Part shown: one piece after another, positions 1 through 5,971 of the stretch
Layout of the letters: each line of letters starts with the position of its first letter
How positions within the stretch are numbered: position 1 is the stretch's first letter
Source of the DNA: an uncultured Sporolactobacillus sp.
GTDB taxonomy: Bacteria; Bacillota; Bacilli; Bacillales; Sporolactobacillaceae
Direction of reading: 5' to 3'
NCBI GenBank assembly: GCA_900543345.1
Contig: UQRJ01000191.1
Span: 1 to 6,014, forward strand
DNA length: 6,014 bases
The notes under the pieces: generated by a model
Databases searched by the model: none
What the model was told of the DNA's origin: nothing
Seen by the model: only the letters and a program-made list of their open reading frames with translations
Position numbers and translations under genes: made by a program

Positions 1-1
1 A

Positions 2-97
2 GCTAAAGATGCCGACCAGGCCGGGTTGATTGCCAACCGGCTGCTTAGGGCCGGCGCTGTCGGGACATGGATTCAGCCATTTTCGCCAGGCAGTTAA
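2..97 (+). CDS. mvk: Mevalonate kinase, C-terminal fragment (5' end outside window)
   Basis: An open frame runs from the window edge to a TAA at 95-97 and gives 31 residues that begin AKDADQAGLIANRLL and end GAVGTWIQPFSPGS. As I recall the family, bacterial mevalonate kinases often end in a helix followed by a GA-x-x-TW-[IV]-x-P strand, so the match is to the family's last helix and strand. The family is a GHMP kinase that phosphorylates mevalonate with ATP in the cytosol. The ATP-binding and catalytic parts lie upstream, so identification rests on this short tail plus position: it sits 21 bases ahead of mvaD, on the same strand, where mvk is found in many Gram-positive mevalonate operons. 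Another GHMP kinase is possible but unlikely. Confidence 0.72.
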   Translation, partial: AKDADQAGLIANRLLRAGAVGTWIQPFSPGS

Positions 98-118
98 CGG
101 GAAAGGGATTGTGACATA

Positions 119-1096
119 ATGGTTGCGGCTTTCCGGGCATATACGAATATTGCGCTTGTAAAATATTGGGGAAAACGAGAGGAACAATTGATCTTGCCGA
201 TGAACAGCAGCCTGTCGTTGACGTTGGACGCATTTTATACGGATACCGCTGTCATACCGCAAAAACGATTGCTTCAGGATGATGTTGTATTGGACGGGCA
301 GCCACTAGAGGGAAATTCTGCCGAACGGGTCCGCCATTTTATGGGACTGGTTCGTGCGCAAGCGGGCAGCCGATTGTTTGCGGCGATTCACTCGATCAAT
401 CATGTCCCTTACGCGTCCGGATTTGCTTCTTCCGCTTCGGGGTTCGCGGCCTTGGCAGCGGCGGCAAGTCAGGCTTACGGACTGGCCCTGCCGGCCCCGG
501 CGCTATCTCGGCTTGCCCGCCGCGGTTCGGGATCGGCGGCCCGCTCCATATACGGCGGCTTTGTCGTCTGGAACAAAGGAACAGACGACCGAACGTCGTA
601 TGCGGTGCCGATTGACCGGGCGGATTGGGGAATCCGAGTCATCGGCGTCGGTGTCGACCGCAGTGTGAAAAAGGTCTCCAGCCGCGAAGGCATGCGGCGG
701 ACGGTGCGGACTTCGCCGTATTATCCGTCCTGGATTTCAGCGGCGGAAAAGGACTTGCAGGCGATGAAAGCGGCGGTCTATATGCATCATTTGGAGCAGG
801 TCGGACAGCTTGCCGAGGCCAATGCGTTAAAAATGCATGCTGCCATGCTGGCTGCCACTCCGCCGCTCTGCTATTGGGAAGCGGGAACAGTGACGGCAAT
901 GCGCATGGTTCAGCGTCTGCGTGCGGCGGGCTTTCATTGTTATTTCACGATTGACGCCGGACCGAATGTGAAAATTCTCTGTCCACCCGGAGAAACAAAG
1001 CGGCTGGTCGCCGAACTATCGTCTGTTTTTCCACCGGAGACGCTGACGGTCGCTGGCCCGGGTCCGGGAGTAAGGAGGATCGAATCCGTTGAATGA
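119..1096 (+). CDS. mvaD: Diphosphomevalonate decarboxylase
   Basis: Converts mevalonate 5-diphosphate plus ATP to isopentenyl diphosphate, CO2, ADP and phosphate in the cytosol. It is a GHMP-superfamily protein of 325 residues, the usual size for Gram-positive MvaD. Seen in the protein: the N-terminal signature TNIALVKYWGKR (residues 9-20) and LPMNSSLSLTL (26-36); the phosphate-binding loop SGFASSASGFAAL (100-112); LARRGSGSAARSIYGGF (132-148); VSSREGMRRTVRTSPYY (186-202); and TIDAGPNVK (277-285), whose Asp279 aligns with the family's catalytic aspartate. All expected motifs are present, so it should be active. The ATG is the only plausible start, with a GGGAAAGGGA purine tract (99-108) ahead of it. 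A tyrosine (Tyr98) replaces the threonine I recall as usual just before the phosphate loop. The last 8 bases overlap mvaK2. Confidence 0.97.
   Translation: MVAAFRAYTNIALVKYWGKREEQLILPMNSSLSLTLDAFYTDTAVIPQKRLLQDDVVLDGQPLEGNSAERVRHFMGLVRAQAGSRLFAAIHSINHVPYASGFASSASGFAALAAAASQAYGLALPAPALSRLARRGSGSAARSIYGGFVVWNKGTDDRTSYAVPIDRADWGIRVIGVGVDRSVKKVSSREGMRRTVRTSPYYPSWISAAEKDLQAMKAAVYMHHLEQVGQLAEANALKMHAAMLAATPPLCYWEAGTVTAMRMVQRLRAAGFHCYFTIDAGPNVKILCPPGETKRLVAELSSVFPPETLTVAGPGPGVRRIESVE
1072..1078 (+). promoter_or_regulatory. Ribosome binding site that sets the TTG start of mvaK2
   Basis: AAGGAGG, a near-perfect Shine-Dalgarno sequence, lies inside the last codons of mvaD. It is 10 bases from the TTG at 1089 but 25 bases from the first in-frame ATG (1104). 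This spacing decides for the TTG start. The ATG at 1093 is in another frame. Confidence 0.85.
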
Positions 1097-2216
1097 ATCG
1101 GCAATGGCGGCAACGGCGGCCCCTTTGGCGCGGGCGCCGGGCAAATTATATATTGCCGGAGAATATGCGGTTGTGGAACCGGGCTTTCCGGCAATCATTG
1201 CTGCCGTGAATCGCTATGTGACAGTAAAGGTCAAACAACGAGAAGAAAGCGGGCGTATTGTGACGGAAAACAGCCGGCTTTTTCCGCTGGAGTGGACCCG
1301 CCGCGACGGCCGTCCGGACGTCGATGAGCGCAATCATCCGTTCCGGTTTATTTTATCGGCCATTCGTCATACGGAAGCCTACGTCCATCGGGCAGGGCGT
1401 CCGCTTACTTATTATCAGGTGGCGGTCGGGAGTGATCTGGATCGCGTCGATCGGCAAAAGTACGGACTCGGTTCCAGTGCTGCGGTGACTGTAGCGACCG
1501 TTCGCGCGTTGCTTGCTTATTACCATGTCACGGCGGATCCGCAGCTTGTCTTCAAGCTGGCGGCGCTTTCTCATCTGAGCGTTCAGAGAAACGGTTCATG
1601 CGGCGATATTGCGGCCAGTGTGTACGGCGGATGGCTTGCCTATACGTCGTTTGATCGCAATTGGCTGGCTCGGCAGACAGATGCGGGCAAAGTGCCGGCC
1701 GAATTGCTGGGCGCCGACTGGCCGGGCCTGTCCATGTGCCCGCTTGAAGCACCGCCCGACCTGCGGCTGCTCGTCGGCTGGACCGGGCATCCCGCCTCGA
1801 CTTACCGATTGGTTAAAGCAATTACAGCGGCGAAAAGCAGGCGGCCGGATGCTTACCGACGTTTTCTTTACGCCAGCCGCGCCTGCGTGGAACGCATGAT
1901 TGCCGGCTTTCGCCAGCAGTGTCCGGAAGCGATCTGCCGTGAAATCCGCCATAATCGACGCATTCTTGCCGATTTATCCGCATTAAGCGGTGTTGCTATT
2001 GAAACCGACGAATTGCGCCGATTGTGCGAACTCGCCGAGGCGCAAGGCGCAGCGGCGAAATCGTCGGGAGCGGGCGGCGGCGATTGCGGTATTGTTCTGG
2101 CCGGGCCTGAAACGGATAGTCGGAAAATCGAAAAAAGTTGGAGCCAAGCGGGAATTACGCCGTTGAACTTACGCGTTACCCATCCAAGAGGGAAGAAGGC
2201 CGAAGGTAATGAATGA
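1089..2216 (+). CDS. mvaK2: Phosphomevalonate kinase (GHMP family), TTG start
   Basis: Phosphorylates 5-phosphomevalonate with ATP to the 5-diphosphate, the substrate of the neighbouring MvaD. It has 375 residues, close to the usual 360-380. Seen: the N-terminal substrate-binding signature ARAPGKLYIAGEYAVVEPG (14-32), including the APGK and AGEYAVV blocks typical of bacterial PMK; the GHMP phosphate loop KYGLGSSAAVTVATV (124-138); a GSCGDIAASVYGGW segment (169-182); and the C-terminal GHMP motif KSSGAGGGDCGIVL (324-337). The start is taken as TTG because an AAGGAGG lies 10 bases upstream; starting at ATG 1104 would remove only five residues and keep every motif. The gene overlaps mvaD by 8 bases at its start and fni by 8 bases at its end, which suggests translational coupling. 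Nothing is broken or missing. Confidence 0.95.
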   Translation: MNESAMAATAAPLARAPGKLYIAGEYAVVEPGFPAIIAAVNRYVTVKVKQREESGRIVTENSRLFPLEWTRRDGRPDVDERNHPFRFILSAIRHTEAYVHRAGRPLTYYQVAVGSDLDRVDRQKYGLGSSAAVTVATVRALLAYYHVTADPQLVFKLAALSHLSVQRNGSCGDIAASVYGGWLAYTSFDRNWLARQTDAGKVPAELLGADWPGLSMCPLEAPPDLRLLVGWTGHPASTYRLVKAITAAKSRRPDAYRRFLYASRACVERMIAGFRQQCPEAICREIRHNRRILADLSALSGVAIETDELRRLCELAEAQGAAAKSSGAGGGDCGIVLAGPETDSRKIEKSWSQAGITPLNLRVTHPRGKKAEGNE

Positions 2217-3276
2217 ATCTCGGAAGGACCAGCATATCCGGCTGTTCAAGGAAAACGATGTGCCGGATCCAGTTAATGATTTCGATGCGGTCCGGTTTGT
2301 GCACGATTCGCTGCCGGAACTAAAAATCGGCGATATCGACCTGTCCGTCGCCCTTCCATTCGGGAAATGGTCCACTCCGTTTTTCATTAACGGAATGACG
2401 GGCGGCAGCGCGTGGACAAAACAGATTAATGAAAAACTGGCGCAGGCCGCCGCGGCGACCGGTACCCCAATGGCCGCGGGTTCACAGAAGACGGCACTGC
2501 GGCACCCGGAGCTGCGGGACACGTTTCAGGTGATCCGCCGAGTCAATCCCGATGGCTTTGTTCTTGCCAATATCGGCGTGCAATTGAATGTGGACGATGC
2601 AAAACAGGCGATCGATATGCTTGAGGCAGACGGCTTGCAAGTGCATCTGAATGCGCCGCAGGAAGTAGTCATGCCCGAAGGCGACCGCGATTTTTCCGGA
2701 TGGCTGAATAATCTGGAACAGATTGCCGCGGCGATTGAGCTGCCGGTGGTTGTCAAAGAAGTTGGATTCGGTATGAGCCGCCGTACGATCCGCCGGCTGA
2801 TCGATGCCGGCGTTCGATTGATCGATGTCAGCGGCCGCGGCGGGACCAATTTCATCACGATTGAAAATCAACGCCGTCATCGCCATGAATTCACTTATCT
2901 ACAGGACTGGGGACAGTCGGCGGTGATTTCTCTGCTTGAGGCCCAGCCCTATATGCGTTCCGCCGGCTTTCTGGCTTCTGGCGGGGTCCGCAATCCGCTC
3001 GATGTGCTGAAGGCGTTGGCGCTCGGTGCCGGGGCCGTCGGCATTTCCGGCACTTTTTTACGTACCGTCCTCGATGGCGGCAGTGAGCTGCTGATCCGAT
3101 TGATTGAAAGCTGGAAGCAGCAGATGGCTCAGCTGATGCTGATGATGAACTGTCGGACTGTCGAGGCGCTGCGCCATAAGGACCTGATTCTAAGCGGTGC
3201 GCCATACCGTTGGGCACGACTGCGGGGTCCGGCGCCGGAACGGTTTGCGCTGCGCTCATCGGCGCCGGATCGTTAA
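2209..3276 (+). CDS. fni: Type 2 isopentenyl-diphosphate delta-isomerase (FMN-dependent)
   Basis: Interconverts isopentenyl and dimethylallyl diphosphate using reduced FMN, the step after MvaD. It has 355 residues and a TIM-barrel family pattern throughout. Seen: RKDQHI (5-10); TPFFINGMTGG (56-66), a flavin-site strand; AAGSQKTAL (89-97); QVHLNAPQEVVMPEGDRDFSGW (144-165), with Gln151-Glu152 matching the conserved pair implicated in catalysis and metal binding in the family; VVKEVGFGMS (181-190); DVSGRGGTNF (206-215), a phosphate or FMN loop; and ASGGVRNPLD followed by GAGAVGISG (256-281). The ATG overlaps the mvaK2 stop by 8 bases, and an AAGAAGG at 2193-2199 is 9 bases upstream. The last residues (PAPER...SAPDR) lie past the conserved domain and contain a short duplication. 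No clear terminator follows. The motifs are strongly type 2, not the metal-dependent type 1 Idi. Confidence 0.96.
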   Translation: MNESRKDQHIRLFKENDVPDPVNDFDAVRFVHDSLPELKIGDIDLSVALPFGKWSTPFFINGMTGGSAWTKQINEKLAQAAAATGTPMAAGSQKTALRHPELRDTFQVIRRVNPDGFVLANIGVQLNVDDAKQAIDMLEADGLQVHLNAPQEVVMPEGDRDFSGWLNNLEQIAAAIELPVVVKEVGFGMSRRTIRRLIDAGVRLIDVSGRGGTNFITIENQRRHRHEFTYLQDWGQSAVISLLEAQPYMRSAGFLASGGVRNPLDVLKALALGAGAVGISGTFLRTVLDGGSELLIRLIESWKQQMAQLMLMMNCRTVEALRHKDLILSGAPYRWARLRGPAPERFALRSSAPDR

Positions 3277-3470
3277 AAAACCGATGAATTCTATCGCGAG
3301 AGGGCAGTCAGCCGGGGGCGGACCGATGCGGCCCGCTACTCACGAATGATATAACGATAATGCCGCAAATGGTCATGAAACGTAAACAACAACATTCCGT
3401 ATGATCGGCGAAATATCGGGTGCGTCGTGCCGCCGGGAAGGAATGATCATAATTAAAGGAGTCGGAGATA
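3277..3470 (+). other. Intergenic gap between fni and the DedA gene
   Basis: The gap is 194 bases. I see no intrinsic terminator for the mevalonate operon: the A6 tract after the fni stop is not preceded by a stable GC hairpin, and GGGC/GCCC at 3316-3334 gives only a 4-bp stem without a T run. TATAAC (3350) and GATAAT (3356) resemble -10 boxes, but no acceptable -35 lies at 16-18 bases from either. The gap is long enough for a separate dedA promoter, but none can be named. Confidence 0.4.
3455..3461 (+). promoter_or_regulatory. Ribosome binding site that sets the GTG start of the DedA gene
   Basis: AAAGGAG lies 9 bases before the GTG at 3471. The nearby ATG at 3484 is out of frame, so the GTG is the only start that keeps the conserved N-terminal region. 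Confidence 0.75.
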
Positions 3471-4130
3471 GTGGATTCCATCACATGGATCATCGACGTT
3501 TTTTTGCATATCGATCAGATTCTGGCCCAGATCGTCAATCAGTACGGTGTCTGGACGTACGGCATTTTATTTGCCGTCATTTTTATCGAGACGGGGCTGG
3601 TGATCTGTCCATTTCTTCCCGGCGATTCATTGCTGTTCGCCGCCGGCGCGATTGCCGCCAATCCGCAGTCGGGCATCAACGTGTTGCTGCTATTGCTGCT
3701 AGTGGCCATTGCCGCCGTACTCGGCGACACGGTGAACTATTGGATCGGGCGGGAACTGGGAGAAAGTCTGGAGAGGCATCATCGCTTCAACCGCCTGATT
3801 AATCGCGAAAAAATGGCGAAGGCAGAGCGCTTTTTTAATAAATACGGCGGGTTTGCCGTTTTTCTCGGGCGTTTTGTTCCGTTTATCCGCACCTTCATTC
3901 CGTTTATTGCCGGGGGAAGCCGGATGCATTACCCGTTCTTCTTTTTCTATAATGTGCTTGGCGGCGGGACATGGACACTGATCGGGCTGCTTGCCGGCTT
4001 TTACTTCGGCCGCATCTCTGTTATCCAGGATCATTTTTCGTTGATTATGCTGCTAATCGTAGCGGTTTCCGTGCTGCCGATCGTCATTGTTTGGATTCGG
4101 CAGAATTTCAGTAAGAGTTATGATAAATGA
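3471..4130 (+). CDS. DedA-family (SNARE-associated / VTT domain) membrane protein, GTG start
   Basis: A 219-residue polytopic membrane protein with the full DedA pattern. Hydrophobic stretches lie at about 27-46, 53-64, 70-88, a reentrant-like region 127-148, 153-178 and 189-208. Seen: IETGLVICPFLPGDSLLF (39-56) and GRFVPFIRTFIPFIAGG (133-149). Glu40, Asp52, Arg134 and Arg140 correspond in motif position to the acidic and arginine residues shown to be essential in E. coli YqjA and YghB (Glu39, Asp51, Arg130, Arg136). Family members are linked to membrane homeostasis, proton-dependent transport and, in some Bacillota and other bacteria, undecaprenyl phosphate recycling. Isoprenoid genes just upstream fit a polyprenyl-lipid role, but the 194-base gap makes this only suggestive; the exact substrate cannot be read from sequence. 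The TAA stop at 4128-4130 is followed by the change to AT-rich DNA. Confidence 0.93.
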   Translation: MDSITWIIDVFLHIDQILAQIVNQYGVWTYGILFAVIFIETGLVICPFLPGDSLLFAAGAIAANPQSGINVLLLLLLVAIAAVLGDTVNYWIGRELGESLERHHRFNRLINREKMAKAERFFNKYGGFAVFLGRFVPFIRTFIPFIAGGSRMHYPFFFFYNVLGGGTWTLIGLLAGFYFGRISVIQDHFSLIMLLIVAVSVLPIVIVWIRQNFSKSYDK

Positions 4131-4228
4131 GCAGATGAGTGATTAAAATAAATAGTCTATGAGGTATAGCACATAAAAGCGCCCGATTTTGGAGCGGTCA
4201 GATAGGGATTTATAATTCCTGAAAAATT
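4131..4228. other. Composition boundary: probable end of an integrated mobile element
   Basis: This gene-free stretch separates GC-rich host genes from the AT-rich recombinase gene. Elements mobilised by large serine recombinases commonly carry the recombinase at one end, with its 3' or 5' end close to the attachment site, so the host-element joint should lie here. I cannot place the crossover dinucleotide, because the other end and an empty site are not in the window. A weak hairpin (CGCCC...GGAGCG, 4180-4196) without a T run could be what remains of a host terminator. A chimeric assembly join would look the same. Confidence 0.45.
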
Positions 4229-4264
4229 CGGCATAGTCGTTGATATTCGGCTATGCCGTTTTTT
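4229..4264. terminator. Intrinsic terminator, probably bidirectional
   Basis: CGGCATAGTCG (4229-4239) pairs with CGGCTATGCCG (4248-4258): 11 pairs including one G-T wobble, around an 8-base loop. T6 follows at 4259-4264 for + strand transcripts (the DedA gene). On the - strand the same stem is followed by AATTTTTC, from the A5 tract at 4222-4226, and lies a few bases past the recombinase stop codon. It therefore suits convergent transcription from both neighbours. Confidence 0.88.
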
Positions 4265-4267
4265 CGT

Positions 4268-5920
4268 TTATTTTGGTAACTCTATAGCGCCAATGCAGTT
4301 ATAGAAAATTTGAATCCGCTGAGTTCTGCGGCCATCTACTTTTTCAGCCTTAAATACTATAATTTTGTCAATGAACTCTCGGATAATCTCTGCATCCAAT
4401 TCTGTAATTTCTGTGTACTTTTTAACCAGTTCCAAAAAGCGGTCGGTATTGAGGGACTGTTCATTTGCTGTATCAATGGTATGCTTTAATTTGGTTATCC
4501 TTTCTTCCAGAGCCTTCTGCTCGGCTTCATATTCAGCCGACATCTTGTAAAAACGCTCTTCGGGAATTTTGCCCATCACATTGTCCTCATATAGCTTTCG
4601 AATGATTTTGTCTATGTCAGCAATACGAGTCTGTGCTTGTTCGTATTCCTTTTGACTTTGGCGGAGTTCCTTGGCAAGTTCCTTTTCTGAATTATTCATA
4701 ACTATACGGATGAATTCCTGTTCATGGTCTTTGGCAAAGGAAGTTACACGTCTTAAGTCTTCTAGCAAAAGCTGTTCCACTACAACATTGCGTATCTGAT
4801 GTGAACTGCACATACCCTTTTTCTTGCGGTAAGTAGCACAAACGAAGTATTCCTTATCGTGTGTCCATCCCTTGCCTCTAACCTGATACAGCTTTGCTCC
4901 ACAGTCGGCACAGAACATCATGCCAGAAAGCATTCCCATTTCACCTAATCGTGATGGTCTTCGCTTGCCATCTCTGATTTTCTGCACTGTTTCCCAAGTA
5001 CCCTCATCAATAATTGCTTCATGGGTATTTTTGAAAACCAGCCATTCTTCTGGATTGTTCATTATCTTGACTTTGCACTTATATGACTTTTTAGAAGTCT
5101 TGAAATTCACTGTGTGGCCTAGATATTCCATTTTAGCCAGAATATCTGCTACGGTACGAGCCGACCAAGCATATGGGTTTTCAGGTGGTCTTGCTGGAGT
5201 GTTAATACCCATTTTGCGAAGATGAACCGTAGGTGTATCAATGCATCGCTTTTCAAGTTGCTTTGCTATCTGCGTGGGTCCAAAGCCAGCCATGCACAGT
5301 CGGAAAATATCTCTGACCACTTTGGCGGCTTTCTCATCTATAATCCAGTGCAACTTATCTTCAGGGTCTTTAATATAACCGTAAGGTGGATTGGTGCAGA
5401 GTGGCTTACCGGATTGTCCTTTGGATTTGAACACAGCACGGATTTTCTTGCTAGTATCCTTAGCGTACCATTCATTAATAATGTTAAGAAACGGTGTAAA
5501 GTCACTGTCTGCTTGGTTTGCACTATCAATACCGTTGTTAATAGCAATGAATCGTACATCTGCTTCAGGAAACATAATCTCGGTATAATAACCTACTTTG
5601 AGGTAATCCCTGCCGAAGCGGGACATATCCTTGATGATAATCGTTCCGATTCTACCGGACTCTACATCTGCAATCATGCGGTTAAAGTCTGGTCTATCAA
5701 AAGTTGTACCGCTGACCCCATCATCCACATAAAATTCGATGTTACGAAAACCGTTGTCCTCAGCATATTTTTTTAGAATTGCCTTCTGGTTTACTATACT
5801 ATTACTGTCTCCTGCAAGCTCATCATCACGGGAAAGCCTGCAGTAAAGAGCAGTAATTTTCGCTTCTTCAAATGCTAATGTTGATTTACGTATAGTGCTA
5901 AATGTTGACTGTCTATTCAT
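4268..5920 (-). CDS. Large serine recombinase of a mobile element (TnpX/TndX-like, with zinc ribbon and C-terminal DUF4368-like region)
   Basis: A 550-residue DNA recombinase expected to integrate and excise a mobile element by 2-bp-staggered, serine-linked strand exchange. Domains in order: a resolvase catalytic domain (about 22-165), with nucleophile Ser30 in ALYCRLSRDDE, GVSGTTFDRPDF (68-79), and DMSRFGRD (98-105) supplying active-site arginines; a recombinase DNA-binding domain (about 175-310), with NPPYGYI and MEYLGHTV; a zinc ribbon with Cys337, Cys340, Cys361 and Cys371; a coiled coil rich in Glu, Lys and Gln (about 405-485); and a C-terminal segment ELDAEIIREFIDKIIVF (507-523) as in DUF4368 proteins. 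The start is the ATG at 5918-5920, with GGAGG 6 bases upstream. The frame stays open upstream only by running into adapter sequence. It is intact and AT-rich, unlike the genes at 1-4130, and its end faces the DedA gene. Closest type: recombinases of Tn4451/Tn5397-like and related Bacillota conjugative elements. Confidence 0.93.
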   Translation of the reverse strand: MNRQSTFSTIRKSTLAFEEAKITALYCRLSRDDELAGDSNSIVNQKAILKKYAEDNGFRNIEFYVDDGVSGTTFDRPDFNRMIADVESGRIGTIIIKDMSRFGRDYLKVGYYTEIMFPEADVRFIAINNGIDSANQADSDFTPFLNIINEWYAKDTSKKIRAVFKSKGQSGKPLCTNPPYGYIKDPEDKLHWIIDEKAAKVVRDIFRLCMAGFGPTQIAKQLEKRCIDTPTVHLRKMGINTPARPPENPYAWSARTVADILAKMEYLGHTVNFKTSKKSYKCKVKIMNNPEEWLVFKNTHEAIIDEGTWETVQKIRDGKRRPSRLGEMGMLSGMMFCADCGAKLYQVRGKGWTHDKEYFVCATYRKKKGMCSSHQIRNVVVEQLLLEDLRRVTSFAKDHEQEFIRIVMNNSEKELAKELRQSQKEYEQAQTRIADIDKIIRKLYEDNVMGKIPEERFYKMSAEYEAEQKALEERITKLKHTIDTANEQSLNTDRFLELVKKYTEITELDAEIIREFIDKIIVFKAEKVDGRRTQRIQIFYNCIGAIELPK

Positions 5921-5964
5921 TTTTATCCTCCATTTCCGACAGTCTTCAAGCGGTTTAGCACTAT
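5892..5964 (-). promoter_or_regulatory. Nested inverted repeats enclosing the recombinase ribosome binding site and start codon
   Basis: ATAGTGCTAAA (5892-5902) is the exact reverse complement of TTTAGCACTAT (5954-5964). Inside it, GACTGTC (5907-5913) is the exact reverse complement of GACAGTC (5938-5944). In the - strand mRNA these form an 11-bp lower stem and a 7-bp upper stem; two further pairs (UG with CA) can form between them, leaving a 5-base bulge and a 2x2 internal loop. The 24-base apical loop holds GGAGG and the AUG. The arms lie in recombinase codons 3-10 and in the sequence before the start. It could act as an RNA element controlling translation or as a DNA operator. The repeats are seen; the function is inferred. 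Confidence 0.6.
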
Positions 5965-5970
5965 GTATAT
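5923..5970 (-). CDS. Possible C-terminal end of an upstream mobile-element gene
   Basis: One - strand frame reads IYIVLNRLKTVGNGG and stops at a TAA (5923-5925) that overlaps the recombinase ribosome binding region, two bases before its ATG. Close packing of an element gene ahead of the recombinase is common, and this frame ends just where such a gene would. Only 15 codons remain before the adapter begins, so neither family nor coding status can be shown. Confidence 0.28.
   Translation of the reverse strand: MYIVLNRLKTVGNGG
5926..5931 (-). promoter_or_regulatory. Ribosome binding site of the recombinase gene
   Basis: Read on the - strand this is GGAGGA, with the GGAGG core 6 bases before the ATG at 5918-5920. 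It fixes the true start and shows that the upstream 22 codons of the open frame are not part of the protein. It lies in the loop of the inverted-repeat structure. Confidence 0.85.
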
Positions 5971-5971
5971 T

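Noticed and set aside
354..954. Long alternative-frame open frames inside mvaD, and similar ones inside mvaK2, fni and the DedA gene
   Set aside because: They lie wholly within genes with clear family motifs, have Arg/Pro/Ala-rich or low-complexity translations typical of GC-rich shadow frames, and lack good ribosome binding sites.
3326..3361. TATAAC and GATAAT boxes as a promoter for the DedA gene
   Set aside because: No acceptable -35 element lies at 16-18 bases from either box.
4167..4172. TAGCAC near the element boundary, shared with the repeat arm at 5957-5962, as a possible recombinase binding half-site
   Set aside because: Only six bases match, with different flanks; this is easily expected by chance in AT-rich DNA.
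4180..4196. CGCCC...GGAGCG hairpin as a terminator of the DedA gene
   Set aside because: The stem is short with a bulge and no T tract follows; the strong hairpin at 4229-4264 is a better terminator.
5222..5776. 184-codon + strand open frame opposite the recombinase
   Set aside because: It is antisense to an intact, strongly recognisable recombinase gene and shows no recognisable domain or supporting ribosome binding site.
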